Origin: Amborella trichopoda
Lineage: Eukaryota > Streptophyta > Magnoliopsida > Amborellales > Amborellaceae
Reading direction: 5' to 3'
NCBI RefSeq assembly: GCF_000471905.2
Contig: NW_006500347.1
Span: 2,976,755-3,040,754 of the forward strand
DNA: 64,000 nt
The notes under the pieces were generated by a model. It saw only the letters and a list, made by a program, of their open reading frames with translations, was not told where the DNA came from and ran no database searches. The position numbers and the translations under genes were made by a program. Positions 45,099 to 56,790 of the stretch are shown one piece after another. Every line of letters begins with the position of its first letter. The stretch's first letter is position 1.

Positions 45099-45620
45099 TT
45101 GGTGTGTAAATATCAATTGAGCCCAACTTGCTCAAAGCTTGTAAAAATTTAGTCCTTGAAATTACCTTGGTAAAAATATCTACTAGCTGGTCTTCACTTT
45201 GAACAAATGCAGTGTTAATAATTCCAGGTTGAACCTTATCACAGACAAAATGACAGTCTACCTCAATGTCGTTAGTCCTTTCATAAAATACATGATTTGA
45301 AGCAATATGAATGGCAGCCCAATTGTCACAAAACATTTTCATTGGCTGTTTCACTTGAAATCCAAGGTCCTAAAGGAGAAACTTCAACCAAACAAGTTCA
45401 CTTGCAGTTGCAGCCATGGCTCTATATTCGGCTTCTGTGCTTGATCTGGCGACCACACTTTGCTTTTTACTTTTCCAAGTGACAAGGTTTCCACCAACCG
45501 TTGTACAGAACCCGGTAGTAGACCTTCGATCATTCAGGCATCCAGCCTAATCAGCATCAGAATACCCGACAATATCAATGTGATTGATACACTTTAGCTA
45601 AATTCCTCTTCCAGGGCAGG
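45094..45620 (-). pseudogene. Copia element 1 RNase H domain
   Basis: Successive minus-strand pieces read AGCLNDRRSTTGFCTTVGG, KKQSVVARSSTEAEYRAM and VWLKFLL-stop-DLG, then the frame at 45094-45354 with MKMFCDNWAAIHIASNHVFYERT and VDIFTK. STEAEYRA and CDNxAA carry the catalytic Glu and Asp of copia RNase H. The stop after VWLKFLL and an upstream frame break disable it. Confidence 0.85.
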
Positions 45621-45621
45621 A

Positions 45622-46746
45622 TTATAGATACCGAATGATTCTTTCAACAACCATCATATGACTAGTTCTTAGGGCATGCATAAATTGACTAACTAGGCTA
45701 ACAGAATAAGCGATACCTAGTCTAATAATAGTCAAATAGATTAGTTTCCCAACAATTCTTTGAAATCTATAAATATTTTCAAAAGGCTCCCCTTCATCAG
45801 AAGTAAGTTTATTATTCAAGTTGATTGGAATATCAAGAGGTTTGATCCCAAGTTTTTCAATATCTTTTAAGAGATCTAAAACATACTTTCTTTGAGATAT
45901 AAAAATTACCTTTTTGGAGTATGCAACCACAATTCCAAGAAAGTACTTGAGTTGTCCTAAATCTTTAATATCATATTTGCTTTGAAAATATCTTTGTAGC
46001 TTTGAAATTCCCTCTTTGTCATTACTAGTTATTACAATATCATCAACATATATAATGACAACAACAATTCCCATTTCCCCATTCTTATTGAGTAAGGAAG
46101 AGTTGGCATAGCCCTTTTTAAACCCTATTCTTAATAGAGCAGCACTCAGCTTTGCATACCACGCTCTTGGAGATTGTTTGAATTCATATAAACCATTTTT
46201 AAGTCAATAGGTAAGTTCAGGATTTCCTTCTTTAGGATGACCTGGAGGAATGTTCATGTACACTTCTTCCTCGAGGTCTCCATGAAGGAATGTATTTTTA
46301 ACATCCATTTGCCACGAAGACCATCCACAATTTATAACAATGGAGAGAACAACCCGAATAGTATCCATCTTAGAAATAGGGGCAAATGTTTTCTTATAAT
46401 CCACATCATATGTTTGGGTAAAACTTTTGGCAACAAGTCTTGCCTTATGTCTTTCAATGGTACCATCACTATTGTATTTAATTTTGAAAACCCATTTACA
46501 ACCAACGGCCTTTTTTTCTTTGGGTAAACGAACTATATCCCAAGTATGGTTTCTATCAAGGGCCACTAGTTCATCCTCCATGGCTTTCCTCCAGACAGGT
46601 TGAGAGTAGGCATCATTAAAATTACTGGGTTTAACATTATTAGAAATAGAACTCAAAAAAGCAGAGTACTTTGAAGAAATGTTTTTGTAGCAAATTTGAT
46701 TTTGAATAGGATGAGAAACAGCATGATAAGTAAAAAAGTCATGCAA
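45622..46746 (-). pseudogene. Copia element 1 reverse transcriptase
   Basis: Two frames separated by an in-frame TGA at about 46204. The first (46204-46746) covers WRKAMEDELVALDRNHTWD, GCKWVFKIKYNSDGTIERHK and WQMDVKNTFLHGDLEEEVYM. The second (45622-46074) has the catalytic YVDD (46039-46050), KYDIKDLGQLKYFLGI and GKLIYLTI. This is the RVT_2 domain in usual copia order and nearly full length, so the copy is moderately young. The single TGA in the first frame is the main defect in this part. Confidence 0.9.
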
Positions 46747-46989
46747 TCTTTAAGGAGGGCAATTAACACGAGATGACTTGCGAAGGGGAGGATCAGGAGA
46801 ATTGGCAATGGGGTTATTTCTTCTCGGAGTGTCACTGTCGTTGCTAGCTTCATTCTCATTGTCATTGCCAATATTCTGATTCTCCAGATTTCTTTCATAA
46901 GAACTGTTGTTTTTCCTAACAGGAACTAGAAGAGGATACTCCCCCAGAGCCCTATTTTCAGATAATTCAGAGTTGGGTTGAAAATAAGG

Positions 46990-48060
46990 TTCATCCTAAA
47001 AAAATTGAACATTTTTTGAAATAAACAATTTTTTTTATATTGGACTATAACATTTATACACATTTTTTTATGGAGGAATATCGAACAAAAATACACTTAT
47101 TAGCTCATGAATCAAGTTTGTCATGCTTATGATCAAGAATATGAGAAAAACAAACACACCCTAAAACACGCAGGTGAGAGATGTTAATCTTCTTTTTATT
47201 TTAAACTTCAAAAGGGGATTTATCATGGAGAACCTTATTAGGAAGTCTATTAATACGGTAACAGGCAGTCAAGACAACTTCAGACCCAAATCTCTTTGGA
47301 ACATTTTTCTCAAACATTAAGGACCTAGCATCCTCGAGGACGTGCCTATTTTTTCTTTCAGCAACTCTATTCTGCTGAGGGGCCCCGACACACGACGTCT
47401 AATGTATAATGCCAAGGTTAGTAAGGTAGTCAGAAAAAATTTTATTAACACACTCAGTGCCATTATCAAATCGAAAAATTTTAATCTTGGCATTATACTG
47501 ATTGGACGCAAGAGCATTAAATTCCTTAAAGGTCTGAAAGACCTCATCTTTTGATTTTAAAAGATATATCCACGTGACCAATTATCAATAAATAAAATAA
47601 AGTATCTATGGTCAGAATAACTATCAATAGGGGCAGGTCCCCAAACATCTAAGTGAACTAACTGAAAGGGCCCATCACAATCATGCATAGACTTCTAAAA
47701 AGGAAGTTTGGTCTGTATAGAAAATTGACAAGTATCACACCCATAAATATCGATACTAAGATTAGAAATCAAAATTTGTAAAGTATGATCAGAAGGGTGA
47801 CAAACTCTTGCATGCCATAACTTGCTATTGAAATACTTATCCACCAAGGCTTTATTTTCTTGATCGATAATGTATACTTCATTCGAAATTTGCCCTTCAC
47901 CAATCTTCCTCCCTATGGCCCTATCTTGAAAGGCAACATTGTAAAGAGAGAAAAGAACATTGCAGTTTAATTCTTTGGTTATCGTGCTCACGGATAACAA
48001 ATTTGAAAGAAATTATGGTAGAACCAGTACTTCAGAATCATGAGAGTTAGAGACAATTTT
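46990..48060 (-). pseudogene. Copia element 1 integrase region; protease core deleted
   Basis: NLLSVSTITKELNCNV and LWHARVCHPSDHTLQIL with a later CDTC form the GAG-pre-integrase zinc-binding segment (47695-48000). The integrase core follows: LFIDNWSR (about 47610), FRFDNGTEC (about 47470) and QQNRVAERKNRHVLE (about 47350), supplying the D-D-E residues. Upstream, only the protease tail YEKSSSKPPVSIANGS remains; the DSGA active-site segment that should precede it is missing. Several stops and frameshifts interrupt the region. Confidence 0.82.
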
Positions 48061-48120
48061 AGATTTCTGAAACCATGAACATGAATAATTGAACCATTAG
48101 CAATTGATACGGGAGGCTTA

Positions 48121-49006
48121 CTAGAAGATTTCTCGTAACTGGTTAAGAAACCAACATCGGTCTTTTGTATGGCCAAGAACTTTGCAATTTTCACATTTAA
48201 ATGTGGTCCTTCCTCCATTTTGACGCCATCTACCGTGTCCACGAAAACCACCTCCTCCTCTTGTTTCATTATTAGTAGACTTCTTGTTTTCAAATTGCTC
48301 ATTATTTGCAATAAAGGCAGACTTCTCAATCACCTCAGTATTATTTTTTTCAGGATTCATCACCTTCTTCCTAGTTTCCTCTCTTAAGACAATAGAGTTA
48401 ACACTTGCGAAACTACAGAGGGAGTTCAGCTGGCATCAATATTTGACTTCTTAAGCTCTTATATTCAGGTTTTAATGCAGCAAGAAACTGAAAAACTTGG
48501 TCATGTTCAACATGTTTTTGAATTACAGCCAAGTTAGTAGTGGCAGGAGTATAAGTGGCCAACTCATCTCACATTAGTTTGAGACTGGCAACTAACTCAG
48601 TTATTGACTGCTCTTGTTTAACCTAATATATTTCTTGCTTCAATTGATATATGCGAGCTATATTATTCTGATTATCATATACAAACTTAATAGATTCCCA
48701 TAATTGTTCAGCTGTGTTTGAGTGGGTGAATATTTTAGCAATTGCATGCTGCATGGAATTCAAAATCCAAGACATAACCATTTGATCATTGGCTTGCCGT
48801 TATTCAAATATAGGATCATCAGATTTAGGCGCCTTTGTCTTTCAAGTGACATGCCCAAACTTAGAGTTTCCACCTAAGGCCAAAGATACATCCCTTGACC
48901 AGGCAATATAATTGAGTCCATTGAGCGGGGTAGTAGTTAGTTTAAAACTAGTATTGGACGCAAAATTATGTGTGGAAGATTTAGAGTTACTATCCTTATC
49001 AGCCAT
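48121..49006 (-). pseudogene. Copia element 1 gag
   Basis: Starts at MADKDSNSKSSTHNFASNTS (49006) and includes LNGLNYIAWSRDVSLAL, the usual N-terminal copia Gag motif, then a stop near 48842. Later pieces read MVMSWILNSMQHAIAKIF and FLAALKPEYKSLRSQIL. It ends with the zinc knuckle CENCKVLGHTKDRC (48154-48195), a correct C-X2-C-X4-H-X4-C. At least four stops break the frame. Confidence 0.85.
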
Positions 49007-49116
49007 AAGAAAAAAATGATCTGAATGAAGATGACAAAGGCGACGATAACAAAAGAAATTCCAATAAATAGCAAAGAATAACACCTCCACCAAAACAAAA
49101 TCTCATATCCAAAAAC

Positions 49117-49573
49117 TGATGAACACAACCACCAATTCTGTAACGAAAACGCAGCCCAAAAAAAAAATCATGGAAAAGGAGTGAAAGCCAATTTAGTAAA
49201 AGAAGCCAATGACTTTACCCCCAACATTCTTTCATAGTAGATATTGTCAACACGATGAAGCCAAACTGTCTTGAGGAAAGAGCACTCAAAACTTTCACAG
49301 TAGAGACGAGTTGCAGAGCCTTATCAGCTTTAAATCCATAGAGAAGAACGTGGTTCAGAAGAGCTTGCCTACATCCATGAATATCAACTCTCTACTACTT
49401 TTTGTTATATCTTTTCCGCAAACTTATTTATACACAAAACAAAAGAACGAACCCGAAAGAAACTCCCCAAATTAATAGGATCTTGTGATCTCAATCATCC
49501 CAAAAAAATAGCAACAAATAAAACAACTCCAATAAATTATGAAACTGCAGGGTTGACCATGAATCCTTCAACA
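49117..49573 (-). mobile_element. 5' LTR of copia element 1 (right side)
   Basis: Minus-strand LTR beginning TGTTGAAGGATTC at 49573. A TATAAATA box lies at 49425-49432. The proposed end TTCATCA (49117) is followed by TTTTTGGATATGAG, a poor match to the initiator-Met primer site TGGTATCAGAG, so the inner border is tentative. Confidence 0.65.
49425..49432 (-). promoter_or_regulatory. TATA box of copia element 1 5' LTR
   Basis: TATAAATA on the minus strand. The matching segment is deleted in the other LTR (around 44945). Confidence 0.65.
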
Positions 49574-49578
49574 ATTAG

Positions 49579-52500
49579 AATAGATAAATAGAATGGTAAA
49601 GTGAAAAACTTTTGGCATCATATCACGGTTGTTATCTAGAGAACCAATGCACAACATGATACCCATCAATTAATCAATTACATAAAAGTTTTACCAAGAT
49701 GTTCCTTTTGCAAAAATATTTTTAAAAATATAATATAATAAATTATATTATTTGAAAATGAATTCTTGATGTGCATGAGAACTATATTTTCTTGAATGAG
49801 CTAGGTGTATGATTAAAGGGGATGAGTAGTCTCCTGAGCTTTAAAGACCTTGTAATGTATGAGTAAAAAAGATCAAATGGCCAAATATGTCTAAGACAGG
49901 CTATTCTTCATAAGAGAGAAAGTGTGTCCCATTATTATTGGATACCCAAGTTTTTTATGTAGAAATGCACTAGATCTTTAAGACGGATCTTAAAGTCTTA
50001 TAGTGCATTTTCATGATAGTAGTGCATGGGAGAGTTTTTGCATTATGATGCATCGGCGGATAAAATAGACGGGACCAACATCTTTAAGTGCACTTGCTTC
50101 GGATTGAGTGGAAGATGGTTTGCCCCATGGGGTGGGTGAAACTCTACGGAGGGAGTAAATAAATAATCTTTTTTTTTTTTGATAGAATTGGTTGGTCAAA
50201 AACTTATTCAATCTTGAGAATATTATTCCGTAGTAGTCATGGTTAACTTTTAATTGGAATGGATAACTACATGGGGAGGGAATAAATCAAGTGGGGTCCA
50301 CACATATAGAGAGAGAAGTTGGTTGCACATACCGTCCAAAAGTTTTTTTTATTATTCTTTTTTTAAAAAAAAGAAAGAGCTCTTAGAACATGTCCCTTTC
50401 TCTCTTCACTCGCTCAAGAAACCCAAGCAACAAATCCATCTTTTATATAAAAAAACCCAAACACCAAATCCATCTTCTATATAAAATCATTACTCTCATG
50501 CCATCCGTTGTGACTGAGGATTTGCATTGTGAATAGTCATTATGGTTTTAGTAATCACTAGAGGAAGACTTAAGGAGGCAACATCGAACTCTCGACCAAA
50601 AAAAAAAGCAGCAGTCGGCCAAAAGAGAGATTGGTTCGGTAAAAGGGTATATAATCCCCATCCCATCATGTGTGTGTAGATTTTTCTTGTTATCTCCATT
50701 GCATTAGAATACCTTCAATGTCTAACACAACATAAAAAGAAAAAAAAGAAACAAGATGGAGGAATACAAAGAACAGAGAAAATATGCTTCCATATGAATT
50801 TGATTAGTACTCCATTAACTCCTTGAATCTCAAGGATTAGAGCTTTATTAGGTAACATTTTAGCGTTTTTCATGAGATCTCTGCTTAGTCTCACTATTAA
50901 AACGCCAAACTTTCGTTCATTCAAAGTTCCATTGCCTTCTTGTCTTCCTCTCTAACAAAAAGACAAGGGGGTAAAGTCAATGGGAATGCGGGCTTCTACC
51001 TTTTTATGAGAATGGAGTTAGAGACTTCGTCCTGGCACTCAGCAAATATTACCGCCAAAGCCCCATGTCATTCTCATCTTCCTCTTTGATAAGTGAGGCC
51101 ATTTAAATGCCAAAGAGCTGATTTTTCTCATGCTATCAAATGTTATAAAACCTCCACCATAAGAGGATGGTTTCAAGCTTTTTGGCCATTAAGGAAAATC
51201 TTAATATTCCATTATAGGAAATCTTTGCGCAAGCTGCATTTTCCTCCTAATTTTGTCCTGAGAGTCTTGGCTTAAAATACACTTGAAAATGATCGAAAAA
51301 CAGTTGAAAATGTAAAGCCAAAGTCATAAATTTCATGTAACACACGAGCTGAAAATTCCTCCTCATATTGACTAGAAAATCTTGCTCTATGGCTTGAAAT
51401 ACACAAAATGATAAAAAACTTGCAAATACACTGGAATTTAGCCAAAAAAAAAAAACCAATGGAGAGAGAGAGAGTTGGGGAAAAAAAGAAAAGGGATGTA
51501 CACCTCTAAGTTCTTTTACATGGGTACAAAAATATCATAATCACCGGTAGCTATTGTGTTGAAATTCAGTAACAAAAATGTGTTAGAAAGTTCCAAAAAT
51601 TGTACTTTAGTTTTTGAACGTAATCAATGGACCACCTTTTCTGCCTAATTTTACATTTAATGGCAAAAAGTGAAGCAGATCTTTTTGTACCAAAGATAGA
51701 TGGTCGTGTTATACTTCCACAAGAGAAAAAAAGGTGACACGGGCTCCCACGCTCTAGTTTCTCTTTTTCAAAAAGAACAAAAAAATAATAATAATCTAAG
51801 TTTACACATCCGATGGTAAAAATAGAAAGGTTGCAACCATACTTGTTGAAGTAAGGCTTACCTAAAAATTTTCCATATGTGATTTTAAGAACACCTAATG
51901 CTGACCCTTCAAAAATTGGAAGATCTATGTTCAATTTAGATATATTAAGGTATTGAACCTTCACAAGTTAACCTCTAAAAACGAAAAAGAAGTTATTATT
52001 ATTTTTTATTTTTTCTTATTTTTTATTTTTTTATGGCCCTAACTTGTTAAGTTGAGTAGGTTGCATCCATAATTTTTTATTTTTAAAGAACTACTATTAG
52101 TTTTTGCCCTTGCGATGTGCTCCTATGCAAACACGATAGATTTTTACGAATAAAAAAAAGATAGTTTGATGAGGAGATTTTTTTTTTTTGTTGAATGATT
52201 CAATGGGGATGATAGCCCCTACCTGTTTTTTTGAAATAGTAGGTGGTTAGGTGGTTTGGAATGAAAGCCACGCAACTGAAGTATTTTGATGAAGAGTTAG
52301 CCAAAGAAACAGCCTATGCAGCAGATACCCACGGAGCACACTAAACCCTTACTCCCTTAGAAAAAACCCTATTGAGAGGAAATGAAGTTTTAGTATCAGA
52401 GTTGTATGAGTATTTTCAAAAAAAAACTAACCTAGATTTTGAGTATATAACCACTTAGATCTAACTCCCTATTTCCAATATTAAGATGCTATATTTGGGA

Positions 52501-52600
52501 AATTATTAAAATATCACATAAATGTCTGGAATTCTATGCTTTATCTCAGCTTTGTAGTGTAAAATGAGGCTTTTGGAAAGAGGAGAAGAGATATAGAAAG
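49579..52600. other. AT-rich intergenic sequence, no supported gene
   Basis: The part to about 49990 may continue the flank into which copia element 1 inserted. A 132-codon minus-strand frame at 51566-51964 has no recognisable motif. CCCCTACCTG near 52220 belongs to the dispersed TAATTCAGTGG repeat. No RNA gene was found. Confidence 0.55.
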
Positions 52601-52682
52601 AAAAGAGACAGACGACGACGAGGAACTGTTTGTTGCGCTAATGGCCGCTCAACGCTCGTTATCCTTGGCAAATTTTCAGTGT

Positions 52683-52800
52683 TATTGAGAGAAACTGCTT
52701 ATAACTGGCTTTATAAATTGAGATTCTAGAGAGAAAAACTGTTTATAAATGATCTTTCAGTTTTCTCTCATTGCCTTGAGACTCTAGAGAGAAAAATTTT
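52683..52800 (+). repeat. Imperfect tandem repeats of GAGAGAAAAACTGTTTATAA
   Basis: Units with TTCTAGAGAGAAAAACTG or CTCTAGAGAGAAAAAT recur two to three times over about 115 bp. Sequence from 52801 to 54050 is otherwise unassigned; a GC-richer patch at 53380-53990 has no conserved frame. Confidence 0.5.
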
Positions 52801-54049
52801 TAAATAAGGAAAATATATCATAGACCCACTCAAAAATATTTCATTTCATAATGTTCCCTCTCTCATTTTTCCTATCATGCAACATTCATTATTAGAATTT
52901 AAAAGTATATATCATCTCACCCTTCCCTACTTCCTTTTCCTTTATTAACTTTAACCCAATAATTGCCTAAAAAAAAGCGCACTTTTTTTCTCCTTTTTTT
53001 CAAACCTCTCTCTTTCTTGTCCCTAAAAATGCAAGGGATGAGGAAGAGAGTTATTAAAGTAAAACTAATTCTTTAAAGGCAGATTGTAGTAAAGTAAAAT
53101 AAGGAGGAGGATGAGAGATATGAGGAGGGTTAAGAAATTAAATTATTATCTAGGGATCCATACAAAATTTTCTTTATAGATAAATAAACAACACCCCAAA
53201 ATTAAAAATAAATGGTTGCGTTTGTCTCAATTAACCAAGAAAAGAAGAAATTTGAGGGTTTTATTGGATTGGATTCTCCCTCGTAAAAAACATATGCTCT
53301 ATGCTTTCAATTTTCAGCATGCACACTGTTGTTCAAATTAATTGGAATGATTAATTGAACCCATTGATGAGAAAGAAAGCCTCAGATCAATGTGTTATTT
53401 TCTTCCAAACTAGCAAGACAGGAGGTGGAGAGAGAGAAACATCCAAATGGCTGGCCACCTATAAACCACTCAAGCTTGACCACCTTCAAATATTGAACTT
53501 CAAATCATGGTTTCTTCAGGTTTGGGTGGGTTCTTTGAGATCAAGTCCAAATGTCAATGGCAGTGCTGAAAAAATCGACTCCACAAATGTACTCGGCCCT
53601 GGCTGAGGCAATTTACTTGGCCGCATCTGAATGGCCTCGGCCAAGTTTCAAAACCATGTTCAATGGGTTTTCAACATATACGTCCCACTTTCTCTCTTTG
53701 AATCCGACAGGTTCCCCTTCTCGCATATCCCATTGGGCTAAATGAAGAAAAAGGCAAAGAAAAAAAAGTAGGTCGGGCCAATCAAATTGGGCTGTGTTGA
53801 CCCTAGTGACTCTCGAGCCATAGTTTGCAGCCCAAGCCCTATTTTTTTTAGGGTTTCGCTGCCCGCCCCATTGTCAGCCCTAACAAAAGGAGACATGTGC
53901 TCAAAGGTCTTTAATAAGCATTTCAAGACTCGGACTCGTGTATTCGGAATCGGTCGCGTAATTTGGCCTCGCCTTATGGGGTAAGCTGAGTTTGCCCCAA
54001 GTACATTGTACGAGCGTTTTTAATATTTATATATAATAATATCACAAAT

Positions 54050-54610
54050 TTAACAACTAACGCTCAAGTAGGTTGCTCACACTTACTTGAGCGTTAGTCT
54101 TTTTGTTTCTATTTTTTTCCCCGCTTTCTGTTTCTTTTTTTTTTTTTCTTTAAGAGAGAAACATGAGTTGCAAAAAATAAGGGTTTGAAAAGAAGATTTG
54201 AACCTATCACTTCTAAAGGTACGAGCACACGCCCTACGTCATAAAACGTTTTATTAAAAAAAGTGGAACAGTTATTATTTAACAGCTAACCATCAAGTAA
54301 TTTGCTCACACTACCACAGCAAACTACTCGAGCGTTAGCCTCTTTGTTTCTATTTTTTTCCCTTTTTATTTCTTTTTTTTCTTTAAGAGGAAACATGAGT
54401 TGAACAAAGAAAGGGTTTGAGAAGAAGCTTTGAACGTAAGAGCGCACGCCCTACGTCATAAAACATTTTATTAAAAAAAGTTGAACAATTATTACATATC
54501 TATTGTTTTACTATCTTCTTTTTTTTTAATAAAAAGAGAAACATTTTATTAAAAAAAGTGGAACAATTATTAGATATCTATTGTTTTACTATCTTCTTCT
54601 TTTTTTAACA
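54050..54610. repeat. Tandem duplication array with hairpin and tRNA-like words
   Basis: A unit of about 245 bp (GCTCACACT, CTYGAGCGTTAGYCT, TTTGTTTCTATTTTTTTCCC, CACGCCCTACGTCATAAAAC) occurs at about 54057 and 54287. A shorter unit (TATCTATTGTTTTACTATCTTCTT) is then doubled at about 54497 and 54573. CTAACGCTCAAGTA (54057-54070) and its exact complement at 54084-54097 form a 14-bp stem with a 13-nt loop. On the minus strand AGGTTCAAATC (about 54200) resembles a B-box, so a SINE origin is possible. Confidence 0.75.
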
Positions 54611-54741
54611 AAAGAGAACCTAAAATGAAAACAAGGATTGGAACTCAAGATGTGTTACGGATAAGTACCTTTTAAAATCAATTAACCTAACTAGTACATC
54701 AATCAACGATTAGCATTATAAATGTGAAGGATATTTTTATA

Positions 54742-55125
54742 GGGTGCTGTTTGTATAGAGCCTAGGCTCTAAACAATAAAATTAGAGCCTACCTTCAAAT
54801 AGTGTCGAGAAATGTGGTTTTAATATTGAAAATCTTTGTGATAGCTTTAAAATATATTTATAAAGTTTAAAGTTTAAAAAATAGTGTAGATCAACAAATC
54901 TACGAAACCTTGAAAATCTTAAAAATTGACGGTCCAAAATTGTGTTACAAAATACATTATTTCTAAAACATGAAATCCATTTTTTTTTTCTCATGTCCAT
55001 TGATCTTGATGTCGAGATGATCGATTTGAAGATATTTGGGCATCAAAACAATTTCTTCTAATGAAATTTTTTGGGGAGGCTCAAATTTGATTGTTTAGAG
55101 CCTCGTCTCTATATAAATTTTTCCC
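54742..55125 (+). mobile_element. MULE-type MITE, subfamily A
   Basis: Flanks ATTTTTATA and ATTTTTATT match 8 of 9. Ends GGGTGCTGTTTGTATAGAG and ATATAAATTTTTCCC. Confidence 0.9.
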
Positions 55126-55136
55126 ATTTTTATTTA

Positions 55137-55532
55137 GGGTGTGGTTTGTAGAGAGCCTAGGCTCTAAACAATCAGATTAAAGCCTACCTTCAAATAGAGT
55201 CAAAGGATGTGGTTTCAATATTGAAAATCTTTGCGATATCTTTAAAATATAATGTCATCTTTATTTATAAATTTTAAAGATTCAAAAATAGTTTATATCG
55301 ACAGATCTCTAAAAACTTGAAAATCTTGAAAATTGACGGTTTAAAAATGCATTACAAAATACATTATTTCCAAAACTTGAAATCCCTTTTTTTTTTCTCT
55401 TGTCCATGCATCTTGATGCCGAGATGATCAATTTGAAAATATTTGGGTATCAAAACAACCTCTTCTAGTAAAATTTTTGAGGTAGGTTCTAATTTGATTG
55501 TTTAGAGCCTCGGCTCTATATAAACTTTTCCC
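55137..55532 (+). mobile_element. MULE-type MITE, subfamily A, adjacent second copy
   Basis: Starts GGGTGTGGTTTGTAGAGAG, 11 bp after the first copy, in the same orientation, and ends CTATATAAACTTTTCCC. No 9-bp duplication brackets it. Confidence 0.85.
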
Positions 55533-55600
55533 GAGTAACTCGCCCGCGTAAATCGGCTCAGCCAAGTGCTGAGTACCTTGGCTAAGTCGAGATGATATTT
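55533..55600 (-). repeat. Short fragment related to array copy A near 8.75-8.82 kb
   Basis: GAGTAACTCG, AATCGGCTCAG and CCAAGTGCTGAGTAC are in reverse orientation relative to similar words at 8745-8815. From 55601 to 56440 the sequence is AT-rich with no supported gene; 56440-56576 is GA-rich. Confidence 0.4.
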
Positions 55601-56576
55601 GAGCATCTGTCTTTCTGAAGCAAGGGAATCCTAGGACAAATTCAGTGCATGGGGTTATGTGAAACTAAGAAGGGAGTGGTTGGGCCGCTTGACACTTGAT
55701 CGGATTTTAAGAGGATATTTTCCTTTTAGCAACGAATTTCTTGGGGTGTTTATTATTATAGTTTTCCTCTTCTTCTTTTTTTGTTACATATATAGTGTTT
55801 ATTATTATTTTTCACTTTGTTAGTTGTTTGTTTGAGTAGATTACATCTCCAAAGTTTAAAGCAATATTATCAGGATATGATCAGACACGGAATTGGTGAG
55901 GGTTCTAGTTGAGTCAAAATTGGTTCAACTACTACTTTGATCGGATTTTAAAAAATAAAATATAGTGATATTAGTTTAAAAACATAAAATGTATTATAAA
56001 AAAATGCCATTTAATTTAATCTATCCAACCAGTCAAAACTCGCTTGTCTGTCTAGCTAAAACCGTTCAAATATAAGTTTTAATATCTTACATACGATTAA
56101 ATTATTACTCATATTTTTCTTTATAATCAAATTAATTGACTACTAATGAGATCAATTTTGACTGAACTAAACTCCTCACTAGTTGGGTAGCTGGTTTGAT
56201 CTTAAAGAAATTCCTACTTTCTAGATGCCACATAAACAAAGACCATGTCGAGGAAAGTACCCTTAGATAAGTCAAAATCACAAAAACAGAGAAATTTTGC
56301 ATTGGGCACGTAATCCTTTAGCATTTTATCTATACTGCATTATTAAGTCATAATTAAAAAGAGGAACATATCGAAAAAATGAAAGATGACCTTATTCCTA
56401 GAGATAATGTAGGGCAAGTGACCTTAACGGGTATGAGAGAGAATTTTTAGATGGACATGATCTTTGAGGGGGAAGGGGAGGGATAGAGGGGTGTGTTCTT
56501 AGAGAGTGATATGATCTTCGAGGGTGAAGGGGAAAAGAGAGAGGGATGTGCTCTTAGAGAGAGAAAGAGAGAGACG

Positions 56577-56755
56577 TGAATGGTGTGAGAAATAATCTTT
56601 CTTTGTATAAATCAATCAATAAGATTACAATATAATTGTGGATTTATCGATAGGGTATAACCAATACTTACTAAAACTATAGGATATAGTTTCTATATAG
56701 GTATAGCATACAATTTAAACATTGCCATATCTATTGTAATTACCATGTCTGTTCA
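56577..56755 (-). mobile_element. 3' LTR of copia element 2
   Basis: On the minus strand it starts TGAACAGACATGG and ends CACACCATTCA, giving TGAA...TTCA terminal inverted repeats and a short 179-bp LTR. No matching 5' LTR exists in the window. Confidence 0.75.
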
Positions 56756-56772
56756 CAATCCCCCTCAAACTT
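56756..56772 (-). promoter_or_regulatory. Polypurine tract of copia element 2
   Basis: Minus-strand AAGTTTGAGGGGGATTG directly precedes the LTR start. Confidence 0.8.
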
Positions 56773-56790
56773 GCGATTATGTGAGAGGAA

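Noticed and set aside
51566-51964. 132-codon minus-strand frame
   Set aside because: No recognisable motif, AT-rich codons, and no supporting promoter or homologous copy in the window.
53355-53745. Overlapping 83- and 64-codon frames in a GC-richer patch
   Set aside because: Overlapping frames with no conserved motif. Splice sites would be needed and none is convincing.
5808-55530. Hidden non-coding RNA gene family (repeated 390-bp sequence)
   Set aside because: The copies have terminal inverted repeats and 9-bp target duplications, so a MITE explains them fully.
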